Source: Streptomyces caniferus (lineage in GTDB: Bacteria > Actinomycetota > Actinomycetes > Streptomycetales > Streptomycetaceae). Taken from it: a stretch of 64,000 bases of DNA. Shown piece after piece: positions 51,404 to 62,755 of this stretch. How positions within the stretch are numbered: position 1 is the first letter of the stretch; every line of letters starts with the position of its first letter. Location of the stretch: positions 124,001-188,000 of the forward strand of contig NZ_BLIN01000005.1 in the NCBI RefSeq assembly GCF_009811555.1, written 5' to 3'. The position numbers and the translations under genes are program-made. Under the pieces are notes generated by a model that did not search any database, was not told the DNA's origin, and saw nothing but the letters and a program-made list of their open reading frames with translations.

Positions 51404-52081
51404 ATGACGGTTGACGCCTCCGCCGCCACCGAAGTTGATGCCGCCGCCGAAGTCGGTCGGTTCCTCCTCGGCGACGCCTTCCCCTGCTTGGCCGGCCGTT
51501 CGGCATGGCGACAGGGGGGCATTACCCATCGCCATTACACGTGGTTCGGTGATGACGAGGCGGCCCGGCAGATGGCAGCTGATCTTCAGACGTATGTGGA
51601 GGGGGTGGACTGGGCCGCCAGGCCCTTCACGAGCTTCGTGGCCACCTTCTCGGGGCCCCTGAACGTCGAGGAGGTCGAGTTCGAGACGCTGATGTGGCAG
51701 CAGCTGCAGGCCGTCCACGACTACGACAGCCTCACACACCCCTGGGCCGACGGCTACGACCGCGACCCGTCGTCCGGCGCCTTCGCGTACAGCGTCGCCG
51801 GGCACCCCTTCTTCGTGATCGGACTGCACGAGACGCACAGCCGCATCGGCCGGCGCCCGCCCTTCCCGATGCTCGCCTTCAACTCCCACGCCCAGTTCGA
51901 CCGGATAAAGGCCGCGGGCCTGTGGGACCGGTTGCAGGAGAAGATCCGCAAGCAGGACATCGAGCTGCAGGGCAATATCAACCCCAACCTCGTCGAGTAC
52001 GAGCAGCTCTCCGAGGCCCGGCGCTACTCGGGCCGGCGCAAGCCGGCGGACTGGGCTTGTCCCTTCTCCGCTCGGGCCTGA
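51404..52081 (+). CDS. YqcI/YcgG family protein (heme-dependent oxygenase-like)
   Basis: This 225-residue protein matches the YqcI/YcgG family: FLLGDAFPCLAGRSAWRQGGITHRHY near the start, FTSFVATFSGP, FETLMWQQLQAVHDYD, GHPFFVIGLHETHSRIGRRPPFPMLAFNSHAQFDRIKAAG, and the final ELQGNINPNLVEYEQLSEARRYSGR. From memory, the family includes GntA, a heme-dependent N-hydroxylase in guanitoxin biosynthesis. The conserved Cys near the N-terminus and the His residues are retained. It may therefore N-hydroxylate an amine or guanidine. The gene stands alone, convergent with the DUF2238 gene. The ATG has no strong ribosome site. Confidence 0.88.
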   Translation: MTVDASAATEVDAAAEVGRFLLGDAFPCLAGRSAWRQGGITHRHYTWFGDDEAARQMAADLQTYVEGVDWAARPFTSFVATFSGPLNVEEVEFETLMWQQLQAVHDYDSLTHPWADGYDRDPSSGAFAYSVAGHPFFVIGLHETHSRIGRRPPFPMLAFNSHAQFDRIKAAGLWDRLQEKIRKQDIELQGNINPNLVEYEQLSEARRYSGRRKPADWACPFSARA

Positions 52082-52230
52082 GGGAACGTCAGCGCGTCGC
52101 GGAGCAGGCCCCACCCCGGGGATTCCTCGCGGAGATCGGGCTGAGGACGGGGGCCGTTCGCCGTCCACCGCCCGTCCTCCCCCTTGCGCCGTACACGCGT
52201 CCCGCATGACGACAGGTTCCCGGAGCCCGG

Positions 52231-52887
52231 TCAGGCGGAGGCGGCCTGCCGGCCCGTGCTCCGGTCCTTCCCCCCGGTGCCGTGACGCGCGAGCTGGCGG
52301 TCGTGGACGCGGCTCAGGAGCAGCAGCGAGACGATCGCTCCGAGGAGGGCGCAGGCCATGTCCCACTGGGTGTCCCACGCGTCCCCCTGAGTGGCGAGGA
52401 ACGCGTCGGCCGCATGCCCGCCGGCCAGCGCGCTCCACCACTCGATCAACTCGAAGAACGCGCTGAAGGCCAGGCACGCGCACACCGTCAGCGGGGCCAG
52501 CCAGGCGCTGCGGCGCAACGGGGAGGTGCGGACCAGGAGTTCGCGGACCAGGATGGCGGGCACGAAGCCCTGCATCAGATGCCCGATCCGGTCGTAGGGA
52601 TTGCGGGAGAGGTCCAGTACGTCCTGCAGCCAGTGGCCCAAGGGGACCTCGGCGTATGTGTAGTGGCCGCCGACGATCAGGACCAGTGCGTGCACGGCGA
52701 GCAGGCAGCACAGGAGCGGGCTGAGCGGAAAGCGCCGCCACACCGCGACCAGCAGCGGCAGGCCGACCATCACCCAGCAGGTCTCCATGATCCATGTGGT
52801 CCGGTCATGGGGCTGCAGCCCCGACACCGCGAGAGCGACGAGCACCGCTACGGCCAGAGCCGGGGGAATCACGCGGGAAATGGTCAT
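52231..52887 (-). CDS. DUF2238 (YjdF-like) membrane protein
   Basis: This 218-residue integral membrane protein has about six segments: IPPALAVAVLVALAVSGL, CWVMVGLPLLVAVW, PLLCCLLAVHALVLIVGGHYTYAEVPLG, QGFVPAILVREL, LAPLTVCACLAFSAFFELIEWWSAL and MACALLGAIVSLLLLS. The family motifs YTYAEVPLG, NPYDRIGHLMQGFVPA and FFELIEWW, and the acidic DAFLATQGDAWDTQWDM loop, identify it as DUF2238. The function is unknown. The ATG with AAAGG five bases upstream is chosen; longer frames are not plausible. Confidence 0.9.
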   Translation of the reverse strand: MTISRVIPPALAVAVLVALAVSGLQPHDRTTWIMETCWVMVGLPLLVAVWRRFPLSPLLCCLLAVHALVLIVGGHYTYAEVPLGHWLQDVLDLSRNPYDRIGHLMQGFVPAILVRELLVRTSPLRRSAWLAPLTVCACLAFSAFFELIEWWSALAGGHAADAFLATQGDAWDTQWDMACALLGAIVSLLLLSRVHDRQLARHGTGGKDRSTGRQAASA

Positions 52888-53197
52888 GGTGGCCTTTGCG
52901 GATCGCCGTCGGGACATCGGGTACAGGGGAAAAACGTCGGAGACATCGGGGACAGGTCTGCGCGGCGGCGCCGCGAGGCCGGACGGCATGGCCCCGGCCG
53001 TACGGCGCGTGTGCCCACCGGAGCCGTCGCCACACCGTGAGCGGCAGAAACTCTGCCGCGGGAATGCGGCACCAACGTCCCGCACCGTCCCGGTCGCGAG
53101 GAAGGCCGAGATCCGTTGGCCCGACTGCGCCGAACCCACCGCTGACGTGCACATGGCGCGTACGATCGGATGCCCCCCTACGGGAAAGGCATCCTCC
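52888..53197. other. Divergent intergenic region
   Basis: About 310 bases between the DUF2238 gene and the exported HAD-like gene, with no supported gene. It contains a 15-base direct repeat at 52913-52956. Confidence 0.45.
52913..52956 (+). repeat. 15-base direct repeat
   Basis: GACATCGGGTACAGG at 52913-52927 recurs as GACATCGGGGACAGG at 52942-52956, 29 bases (nearly three helical turns) apart on the same DNA face. It may be a paired binding site controlling the DUF2238 gene. Confidence 0.6.
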
Positions 53198-53839
53198 ATG
53201 AAGAAGACATCGGCTCGCAGAGTCACCTGGCGCACACTGCTCGCCCTGGGCGGCGCGGCAGCGTTAAGCGTGCCCCTCGCGGGAGCCGCCGCGGGCGCAT
53301 CGCGCACCACCGGGGAAGGAGGGCGGGCCGGCGGGTGCGTCGTGGTGTACTTCGACCTCGGCGAAACGCTGGTACACACGGCCAAGGACAACAGCATGCG
53401 GTACATGCCGGGAGCCGCCCGGTACCTGCGTGCGCTGCGCGCCCGCCATATCCCCGTCGGCCTGATCACCAACGTGCCGTCCTCGTGGGGCTCCACCGAC
53501 GCGGAACGGGCGGCGGAGTTGAAGAAGGTGATCGACAAGGACTGGGCCGACCCCACCCCGTTCGCCTGGTCGGACTTCGGCGACCGGATCTTCACCCCCC
53601 GGACCGAGGCGGAGAGAAAGCCCGCACCGGCGCTGTGGAAGCGTGCCAAGAGCGCCTCGGGCCGCTGCCGGCTGGTGTACCAGGCGGAGACGCCGGACGA
53701 GGTGCGGGCGAGCCGTTCGCTCGGGTACCTCGCCTACCAGGCGACCCGCCCCAAGTGGCCCACGTACCTGCCGGTGCCGGTGATCACCGCCCTGGCGCAT
53801 CTCCCCTCATGGAACGCGACGGGCGTCAAGGAGCGTTGA
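53198..53839 (+). CDS. Exported HAD-like protein
   Basis: This 213-residue protein has an N-terminal export signal (MKKTSARRVTWRTLLALGGAAALSVPLAGAAAGAS) with twin arginines. It then shows a HAD-type core: VVVYFDLGETLVHTAKD (motif I, with Gly in place of the second Asp of FDLDGT), VGLITNVPSS (motif II), ERKPAPALWKRA (motif III Lys) and VYQAETPDEVRASRSLG (motif IV region). The missing Asp suggests weak or altered phosphatase activity. Codon 23 is TTA (53264-53266), so bldA control is likely. The gene stands alone; the substrate is unknown. Confidence 0.8.
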   Translation: MKKTSARRVTWRTLLALGGAAALSVPLAGAAAGASRTTGEGGRAGGCVVVYFDLGETLVHTAKDNSMRYMPGAARYLRALRARHIPVGLITNVPSSWGSTDAERAAELKKVIDKDWADPTPFAWSDFGDRIFTPRTEAERKPAPALWKRAKSASGRCRLVYQAETPDEVRASRSLGYLAYQATRPKWPTYLPVPVITALAHLPSWNATGVKER

Positions 53840-53950
53840 GCCGCCCCGCCCGCCGAGCGGCCGATCGGGAACCGCTGACCGGCTCGTGCAGGCCGGCCTC
53901 TGCCGGCTGCCTCGTATAGGCCGGCTCGCGCAAGCCCACTCATGACGTCG

Positions 53951-54679
53951 TCACCTCGCCGCTGACCGGCTGTAGCCCTCCAGCCGGTCAGCCAGCTCGG
54001 CCGGGCGGGACAGCATCGGGAAGTGCCCGCCCTCCATCTCGTCGGGCGACACCCCCAGGCGCTCCGCCACCACCGTACGCAGGAACGGTGCCGGGAAGAG
54101 TCGGTCCTGACGGCACAACAGGAACCGGGTGGCGACCGGGGGCCAGGCCTCCATCGGCCAGGGGCGCGCGGCAGGGGTCTCGGCCTGCCGCCGCCAGCGG
54201 ACCGCCGCCTCGGCCGCCAGTCCCGGCGGCAGGTCCTGGAAGAACGGATCCGCGGCGGAACCCGGCACAGCGGACTCGGGCAGGCCCTCCACGGCCGGGT
54301 CCGCGCCGGCCCGCTGCGCGTCCCGTCCGGCCCGTCCGACCCGGGAGTCCGGGTGACGCGTCGCCCGCCACCACTCCTTCGGTGCCTCACCCGGCAATGG
54401 CACCATCGCCGCCAGCAGCACCAGCAGGTCCACCGGCACTCGCGCACAGACCAGGGGCGCGGTGAAGCCGGCGAACGAGTGCGCCACGAGCGTCAGCCGC
54501 CTGCGGCCCGCAACCGCCTGGACGACCGCATCCGCGTACTCGTCCAGGCCGGCCGCCTCGTCCTCGCACGGCAGATCCACGCTCACCACATCACGGCCCC
54601 GGGCGCGCAGCTCCTCCTCCAGGAGATGCCAGTGCCACGAGTCGCATGCCGCACCCGGAATCAGTACGAAGGTCGTCAT
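53951..54679 (-). CDS. Alpha/beta hydrolase (esterase-like)
   Basis: This 242-residue protein is of the MES/EstC-like type: MTTFVLIPGAACDSWHWHLLEEELRARG, VVSVDLPCED, the nucleophile elbow LVAHSFAGF, RFLLCRQDRLFPAPFLR carrying the acid, and EGGHFPMLSRPAELADRL with the catalytic His. Small actinobacterial esterases of this kind hydrolyse aryl or methyl esters. The start may be this ATG or one of two ATG codons 9-12 bases upstream, which have a slightly better ribosome site. It is close to the DUF2180 gene on the same strand (61 bases) and may be cotranscribed. Confidence 0.88.
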   Translation of the reverse strand: MTTFVLIPGAACDSWHWHLLEEELRARGRDVVSVDLPCEDEAAGLDEYADAVVQAVAGRRRLTLVAHSFAGFTAPLVCARVPVDLLVLLAAMVPLPGEAPKEWWRATRHPDSRVGRAGRDAQRAGADPAVEGLPESAVPGSAADPFFQDLPPGLAAEAAVRWRRQAETPAARPWPMEAWPPVATRFLLCRQDRLFPAPFLRTVVAERLGVSPDEMEGGHFPMLSRPAELADRLEGYSRSAAR

Positions 54680-54740
54680 CGACCGCATCATGCCACCGCC
54701 GCACGCCCGGCACCCTGGCCACGACCGGATCCGGCGGGGC

Positions 54741-54947
54741 TCAGGCCAACTGAGTCGCGCCTCGGCAGACCGTGCACACGATGCGCCGCGCCGGCTCCGG
54801 CAAGGTGCTCTGCCCCACACCCGCTACGCGGACCACGGTCTGCGGGGCGGACCAGGCGTGCCGGTCGCACAGTGCGGCGCCACAGTTCCGGCAGATCGCC
54901 ACCGCGGCGGCGTTTCCGTCGCTCGTCGCGCAGTCATAGCAGTTCAT
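54741..54947 (-). CDS. DUF2180 zinc-ribbon protein
   Basis: This 68-residue protein starts MNCYDCATSDGNAAAVAICRNCGAALCDRHA, has two CxxC pairs followed by Cys/His, and a third pair near the end (CTVC). This is the pattern of the DUF2180 family, a small metal-binding zinc-ribbon or B-box-like protein common in actinobacteria. It is probably a zinc-binding adapter; the function is unknown. The start is fixed by the family N-terminus MNCYDC. Confidence 0.88.
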   Translation of the reverse strand: MNCYDCATSDGNAAAVAICRNCGAALCDRHAWSAPQTVVRVAGVGQSTLPEPARRIVCTVCRGATQLA

Positions 54948-55245
54948 GGCACATGTCCGATCTCGTGAGGTGGGCCGACGCGGGCCCCACGGCAATGTAC
55001 GTCGCGACGCATGACGGACGCGGGAAGCACGCCAGACACCCGGAGGGGGGCGCCGGCCGGAGGCTCACGGAGGTACGCAGCAGGACAGGCGTCGTGGCTG
55101 CTCGCGAGTCGGGGGCGGGCTCACCGGGCCTGCCCCCGACAGCGGCGGGGTGAGGGAGCGGCCGACCGGGCATAGCCTGGGTGCCGGAGAAGTCCCGTAC
55201 GCATCCCAGGAGTTGGCCGGGCTGTGAGCGGGGGCGCCGCCGCTC

Positions 55246-55869
55246 TCAGGGGTGAACGTCGGGCGGGAAGCCGGTCCAGCGAAGCTCCGCGGGAAGGTGC
55301 CCCATGTCGTTGTAGAAGACCACGGAGGCGGGGCGGCCGGGCGTGTAGCGGATGACGGTCAGTGCGGCGTTGGCGTGCTGGAGACCCATCCAGCGCCACT
55401 CGGGCGCGTCGAGGGCGGCGCGGACGAGCCAGCCGATGAGGAAGTTGTGGGTGACGAGAAGTTCGTGACGCGGCTCGTCACCGGCGACCGGCCCGGCGAA
55501 GCGGGCGAGGGCCTGGCGAGCCAGCCCCGGACCGTGTTCTCGCTCCGCCGCCGGGAACTGAGCCAGGCGGCCGAGCATGCCGTCCGCGGACTCCGACGGC
55601 AGCTCCGGCCGCTGCGGCAGGTAGGGGATGTAGTCCCCGGCCAGGTCCGATACGCACCGGGGAACGTCGTCGAGCTGGGCGCAGACCAGCCGGGCGGTCT
55701 GCTCCGCCCGTGGGAGCGGACCGTGATGGCACACCGAGAGGGGTGCGCTCCGAAGCCGCTCTCCGAGCAGTACGGCCTGGCGACGGCCGCGGTCCGTCAG
55801 CTCGCTCTCGTCAGGTGAAGCCTCCCCGTGCCGCGCGAGGTAGAGGAAGCGAGTGGCCGTTTGCGTCAT
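55246..55869 (-). CDS. Histidine phosphatase family protein
   Basis: This 207-residue member of the phosphoglycerate-mutase-like superfamily has the catalytic RHGE (YLARHGEASPDESELTDRGRRQAVLLGERL) and the second His motif LLVTHNFLIGWLV. The arrangement ESELTDRGRRQA is that of broad-specificity phosphatases. The ATG gives MTQTATRF. A Trp- and Pro-rich C-terminus (AELRWTGFPPDVHP) ends the protein. No cofactor-dependent mutase features are seen. The gene stands alone on this strand. Confidence 0.9.
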   Translation of the reverse strand: MTQTATRFLYLARHGEASPDESELTDRGRRQAVLLGERLRSAPLSVCHHGPLPRAEQTARLVCAQLDDVPRCVSDLAGDYIPYLPQRPELPSESADGMLGRLAQFPAAEREHGPGLARQALARFAGPVAGDEPRHELLVTHNFLIGWLVRAALDAPEWRWMGLQHANAALTVIRYTPGRPASVVFYNDMGHLPAELRWTGFPPDVHP

Positions 55870-56371
55870 GAGCCGGGTCCCCCGTCGACGTACATGATGT
55901 TCATGATCTTCGGATGCCCTGGTGGACGCGGTGGCGCGCTGCATGGTTCCCACCACGAATTACCCGGTTCCGTGATATGCGTCATAGCGCATTCCGGTAC
56001 TAACTAAGCCGGATAGTAGATGACGCTCCGGCGACATAGGAGACTTGTCCGTCTTGGCCTACGAATACTTCGGGCACGGGAAAGCGGCATTCGGTCCGCA
56101 CCGTGCTTTTGGCCGCGCGGCGAGCACATAAGGGGTTCTGACGGGGCAACAGGAATTGCCGGAAGATCCCGAATCCTCATCAGCATGCTCCCGCACTCAT
56201 GACAAGAGTCGGTCGGCACTACGAAGCGAAGTAGTAGCCGGAGTTTGTTGCCTCGTCTGCGCAGCGGCGCCAAGAATGACGAGCCGCAAGGCGTCTCCGC
56301 AGCTCAGGCGCGGGAATTGCACAGAACCGGCCGCGCCCGGGACGCTCCGCAATTACCGAGTGAGGTCACGC
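55870..56371. other. Long low-GC leader/intergenic region
   Basis: About 500 bases without a supported gene and with many stop codons. Bases 55960-56250 are markedly less GC-rich. It could contain promoters of the flanking genes and a long 5' leader for the secreted CAP gene, but no riboswitch consensus is recognised. Confidence 0.45.
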
Positions 56372-57040
56372 ATGACGAAACATCGCAGGACGCGGCGCTA
56401 CCGGCAGATAACCGTCGCCGCCCTGGCCATCGGAGCCGTGGGCATACCCTCCGCCGCCATGGCTTGCCTGGGTCAGGAGAACGAAGCCGGCCGGCATCAC
56501 GGCCATTGGCAGAATGCATCCTTCGATCATCGGCAGGCGAAAGCCAAATGGCGCCACGGGTCGAGCGCGGGCACATCTGAGAAGCCCGCGGATTCCGCCG
56601 GCGCCGCCAAGACCACCAGCGCCTCGAAAACGCCCAGCACTTCGAAATCCGCCGCCCCGGCATCCGGCGCCTCGGCCAAGGTGGTGGAACTCGTCAACAA
56701 GGAGCGCAGCAAGGCCGGGTGCTCCCCGCTGACCGTGAATGCGAAGCTGACGAAGGCCGCCCAGGACCACAGCAAGGACATGGCGGATCATCGGAACATG
56801 TCGCACACCGGCTCCGATGGCTCCTCCCCGGACGACCGGATCACGCGCGCCGGTTACCACTGGAATTCCTACGGCGAGAACGTGGCCTACGGCTACTCCA
56901 CGCCCGAAGAGGTCATGGCGGGCTGGATGTCCAGCCCCGGCCACAAGCGGAACATCCTCGACTGCTCCTTCAAGGAGATCGGCGTCGGCCTCGCCCAGCC
57001 CGGCGACTACTGGACGCAGGACTTCGGCACGGCCGGCTAG
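56372..57040 (+). CDS. Secreted CAP-domain (SCP/PR1) protein
   Basis: This 222-residue exported protein has a basic signal (MTKHRRTRRYRQITVAALAIGAVG), a Ser/Thr/Ala/Lys-rich linker (about 60-105), then a CAP domain: VVELVNKERSKAGCSPLTVNAKLTKAAQDHSKDMADHRNMSHTGSDG, then GENVAYGYSTPEEVMAGWMSSPGHKRNILDCSFKEIGVGLA. The cavity residues His, Glu, Glu and His of CAP proteins are present. In bacteria such proteins act outside the cell, with lipid or ion binding proposed. The ATG is chosen for its signal peptide. A large hairpin at 57122-57181 follows. Confidence 0.92.
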   Translation: MTKHRRTRRYRQITVAALAIGAVGIPSAAMACLGQENEAGRHHGHWQNASFDHRQAKAKWRHGSSAGTSEKPADSAGAAKTTSASKTPSTSKSAAPASGASAKVVELVNKERSKAGCSPLTVNAKLTKAAQDHSKDMADHRNMSHTGSDGSSPDDRITRAGYHWNSYGENVAYGYSTPEEVMAGWMSSPGHKRNILDCSFKEIGVGLAQPGDYWTQDFGTAG

Positions 57041-57121
57041 GACCGCATGGGGCAGCGTTTGCCGGCTTGACCACCTCACACCAGCGGAGCAGACCGGACC
57101 GGAGCTGGGACGGAGCGGCCT

Positions 57122-57181
57122 GCCGCGGCGCAGCAGAGCACACGGCGCATCGCGCGTACGAGGGCACTGCTGCGCCGCGGC
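57122..57181. terminator. 15-bp perfect stem hairpin
   Basis: GCCGCGGCGCAGCAG pairs exactly with CTGCTGCGCCGCGGC across a 30-base loop, 81 bases after the CAP gene stop. Confidence 0.6.
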
Positions 57182-57279
57182 GGCGTGCGCGGCACCGAGG
57201 CGATCGAGACGCGCGGCCCCCGGGCCGCGGCTAGCGTGACCGTCAGGGGCCTCACCCGCCGACGACGTCAGGAGCGACC

Positions 57280-57636
57280 ATGACCGGCTCTGCCACCCAG
57301 GGAATCAAGACCGTGCTGCACCCCGTCTCCGACCTGGCGACGGCCAAAGAGGTGTACACCGCCCTGCTCGGCGTACCGCCGCAGTTCGACGAGTCCTACT
57401 ACGTCGGCTTCGAGGTCGCGGGCCAGCACATCGGGCTGGTGCCGGGCGGTGGACCGCAGGGCATGACCACGCCCGTGGCCTACTGGCACGTGCCGGACAT
57501 CGAGGCGAAGCTCGCCGAGGTCACCGCCGCGGGTGCCACCCTGAAGGAGCCCGCGCACGATGTCGGCGGCGGCCGTCTGGTGGCCACCGTGACCGACCGC
57601 GACGGCAATGTCCTCGGGCTGCTCCAGGACCCGTGA
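57280..57636 (+). CDS. VOC (glyoxalase/bleomycin-resistance fold) protein
   Basis: This 118-residue vicinal-oxygen-chelate protein has two beta-alpha-beta-beta-beta modules: IKTVLHPVSDLATAKEVYTALLGVPPQFDESYYVGFEVAGQHIGLVPG and VAYWHVPDIEAKLAEVTAAGATLKEPAHDVGGGRLVATVTDRDGNVLGLLQD. It may be a metal-dependent enzyme or a drug-binding protein. It lies about 220 bases before a UvrA-like ATPase on the same strand, and both types are found as antibiotic self-protection genes. The ATG has GGAGCG upstream. Confidence 0.9.
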   Translation: MTGSATQGIKTVLHPVSDLATAKEVYTALLGVPPQFDESYYVGFEVAGQHIGLVPGGGPQGMTTPVAYWHVPDIEAKLAEVTAAGATLKEPAHDVGGGRLVATVTDRDGNVLGLLQDP

Positions 57637-57858
57637 GCCGCCGCCCTCCGGTGCCCGAGCGCGGACCGACCGCGGACCGCTGCGCGACGGCGACCGGTCG
57701 GTCCGACGACTCGGGCGGGGGCGCCGGGCGGCCGGGCCCCGGGGTTCTGTGGGCGGCAGCGGACGAAAGCCGGACGTACTCCATCGAAGCTGATTAGATC
57801 GAACGGGTGACGTCGGCGGAGACCGCGAGGGCGGACCCGCCTCACAGATGGAGACACG

Positions 57859-60264
<2,406 letters not shown>

Positions 60265-60288
60265 CCGAAGGCTTGGCGGGGCGAGTGC

Positions 60289-60330
60289 CCCGGCGGCTGC
60301 CCGGGGGCCTGGCCCTCGGCAGCCGCCGGG
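60289..60330. terminator. Bidirectional terminator hairpin
   Basis: CCCGGCGGCTGCC pairs perfectly with GGCAGCCGCCGGG (13 bp) around a 16-base loop, between the converging UvrA-like and FtsX-like genes. Confidence 0.75.
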
Positions 60331-60412
60331 TGTGACGACGGGACGACGGGCTGAGGGCTCTTCCCGATCCCCGCATCAGCCGGACGACGCCCCTGGCTCC
60401 TGCCCACAGGTC

Positions 60413-62752
60413 CTAGAGCAGATCGCTGGCCGAGTCCGCGAGCCGTCGTCGTGCGGCGCGGGCCGCGGGGAGGACCGAGGCGGTTGCGGCGATGGTCACC
60501 GCGAGGGCGATGACCAGCAGCAGGATCGCCGGGGCGGGTTGCTGGGCGATGCCGGTCCCCCAGCCGCTGGTGCGGCCCTGGAGGTTGATCAGCCACTCGG
60601 AGGCGAGGAGGCCCAGCGCCGTACCGGCCACCGCGGCGGCCAATGTGACGAACGCGGTGGCCGAGACGATGACGCCGGTGATCTGGCGGGGAGTGAGGCC
60701 GACGGCCTTCAGGGCGAGCAGGTCGCGGCTGCGGTCGCGGACGGTGGCCCCGACAGTCGTCGCGAGCTCGGCCAGTCCGATCAGGATCAGCACCGCGATC
60801 AGAGCGAGGGAGACGGCACGGACCGCGGACAGCTGGTCGGCGGGGTTGGGGATCTCCCGCACTTCGAGACGGCCGGCCGACGCCTTGGTCAGGGCATCGC
60901 GCACCGCGCCGGGGTCGGCGCCGTCATGCAGGACCAGGTCGTAGAAGTCCGGACGGGGCGGCGGGGACCCGGCGGGCGCGGCGCCGGCGGTGTCGTCGTC
61001 GCGCAGGGTGTCGAGGGTGGTGGAAACGACCCGGCCGGCGTCGGCGGTCTCGATGTTGCGGCCGACGATGTGGAGGACGTGCGGGTGGCCGGCGACGGTC
61101 ATCCGGACCCAGTCGCCGACGTGTGCGTCCAGGAGGTCCAGCAGGCCCTGTCCGGCGATCGCTTCGTCGGGGCCGTGGGCGGCGCGGCCCTCGACGACGG
61201 CGAAGGGGTAGGGCTGTGCCTCTGTGCCGAGCCCGCGCAGGGTGATCGTCCCGGTTTGTCCCGGTATCAGGGCCTGAACCTCGGCTCCGGGATAGGCAGT
61301 CGTCCGCGGCTGGGAGGCGAGGAGTTGTCCCAGTTCCCGTTCGCCGAGGGTGTCGGAGCGGGCCGTGAGCGCCGCGGGCAGGCCGACGTTCTCGGGGTGC
61401 GAGGTGAAGCGGTCCAGGGTGGTCCAGGTGCCCAGCGCGATGGTGATCAGCAGCAGCGGAACCGCCAGCCGCGCCACGGCCGCCGAGGAGCGCAGCGGGC
61501 GGTGGAAGGCGCTCCGCCAGCCGAGGACCAGGGCCGGCGGGACCCTGAGGCCGAGCGCCCGCCGGGTGAGACCGGATGCCCGGCCGCCGGTGGCCGTGGC
61601 GGCACGGGCGACGGGCACCGGTGGCACCCGCCCCGCGCGCCACGCGGCCAGACAGGTCGCCGAACCGATGAAGACCACCACACCGCCGGAGATCACCCAG
61701 GGCAGCCAGGCGTGTTCGGGAAGCTGCCGCCACAGGGCCGTAGCCTCGCCGATCCGGCCGGGGACCAGGGTGCCGAGCGCCTGGGTGAGCAGTGCGCCCA
61801 GGGCGACGCCCAACAGCGCGAAGCCCAGGTGGAGGGCGAGGAACATCCGGACCACCTGGCCGGGCGTGAAGCCGATGGCCTTGAGGATCGCGATGTCCCG
61901 CAGATGTCCGCGGACCCGGGTGCTGATGGCGCCGCCCACCGCCAGGGCGGCGGCGAGCAGCGCGCCGAGACCGAAGAGGCCGAGCAGCCGCCCGAGGAGC
62001 TGGTTGTCCCCCTCGGCATCGGCCTTGGCCTGCCGCCAGGTGGAGACATCGGTGATCTGGTCGGCGCCGAGCCGGGTGACCGCGCGCTGGACGACGTAGT
62101 CGGTGTCGGCGGGGTCGGTGAGCTGGAGGCCTATGGTGCGGCCGCGCTGGTCGCCGCCCGCGTCCGAGGCGGCGAGGGTGTGGGGCAGCACCCAGGCCAC
62201 GCCCGGGGATTCGCCCGCGCGGAAGCCGACCTCGGCGGTGTCCGCGACGCCCACCACGCGCAGATGTGCCGCGATGCCGCTCAGCACGAGGGAGTCACCG
62301 GGCTTGGCCCACATCGCGCGGGCCACCGAACTGTCCAGCACGATGCCCTTGGTGGCGCCCGCATCGGTGTCCGCGTCGAGCCAGCGGCCCGCGACGATCT
62401 GCGGGGCGGCGGTGGCGGGGCGCTTCGCCGTTCCGCGCAGCTCCAGGGTCGCCTTGGCGCCGCCGGGCTGGAGGCTCGCGGTGGTGCGGACCGTACGGAA
62501 GGGGCCGGAGGTGGCGCGCACCTCGTCCAGTCCGGCGAGCGACCCGGCGGCGGTGCCGGCTCGGGTGTGGATCCAGACGTGGGCGCCGGAGGACTGGGTG
62601 AAGGCCCGTTGCCAGGGGTCGGTCGCGTAGGCGAACAGTGCGGTGGCCAGCAGCAGCGAGATGGTGATCCCGGCGGTGGCCAGCACGATGAGCACGGCGG
62701 CCGGCCGGTGTGCTCGCAGGTGCGCCTGTGCCCAGCGTGCTGCTGCTCGCAC
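60413..62752 (-). CDS. FtsX-like ABC transporter permease
   Basis: This 779-residue membrane protein of the MacB/FtsX class has an N-terminal helix (AVLIVLATAGITISLLLATALF), a large extracytoplasmic domain, then a helix block (LFGLGALLAAALAVGGAIS, MFLALHLGFALLGVALGALLTQAL, WVISGGVVVFIGSATCLAAW). A second half repeats the pattern (PLRSSAAVARLAVPLLLITIALGTW, then SLALIAVLILIGLAELATTVGATV, VIVSATAFVTLAAAVAGTALGLLAS and ILLLVIALAVTIAATASVLPA). It is thus a duplicated FtsX permease. The GTG start lies 3 bases after the ATPase stop. Such systems export peptides or lipoproteins or act as mechanotransmission complexes. Confidence 0.93.
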   Translation of the reverse strand: MRAAARWAQAHLRAHRPAAVLIVLATAGITISLLLATALFAYATDPWQRAFTQSSGAHVWIHTRAGTAAGSLAGLDEVRATSGPFRTVRTTASLQPGGAKATLELRGTAKRPATAAPQIVAGRWLDADTDAGATKGIVLDSSVARAMWAKPGDSLVLSGIAAHLRVVGVADTAEVGFRAGESPGVAWVLPHTLAASDAGGDQRGRTIGLQLTDPADTDYVVQRAVTRLGADQITDVSTWRQAKADAEGDNQLLGRLLGLFGLGALLAAALAVGGAISTRVRGHLRDIAILKAIGFTPGQVVRMFLALHLGFALLGVALGALLTQALGTLVPGRIGEATALWRQLPEHAWLPWVISGGVVVFIGSATCLAAWRAGRVPPVPVARAATATGGRASGLTRRALGLRVPPALVLGWRSAFHRPLRSSAAVARLAVPLLLITIALGTWTTLDRFTSHPENVGLPAALTARSDTLGERELGQLLASQPRTTAYPGAEVQALIPGQTGTITLRGLGTEAQPYPFAVVEGRAAHGPDEAIAGQGLLDLLDAHVGDWVRMTVAGHPHVLHIVGRNIETADAGRVVSTTLDTLRDDDTAGAAPAGSPPPRPDFYDLVLHDGADPGAVRDALTKASAGRLEVREIPNPADQLSAVRAVSLALIAVLILIGLAELATTVGATVRDRSRDLLALKAVGLTPRQITGVIVSATAFVTLAAAVAGTALGLLASEWLINLQGRTSGWGTGIAQQPAPAILLLVIALAVTIAATASVLPAARAARRRLADSASDLL

Positions 62753-62755
62753 GGG

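Noticed and set aside
55870..56371. c-di-AMP (ydaO) riboswitch before the secreted CAP gene
   Set aside because: The low-GC leader is long enough, but the conserved ydaO core sequences could not be found by eye.
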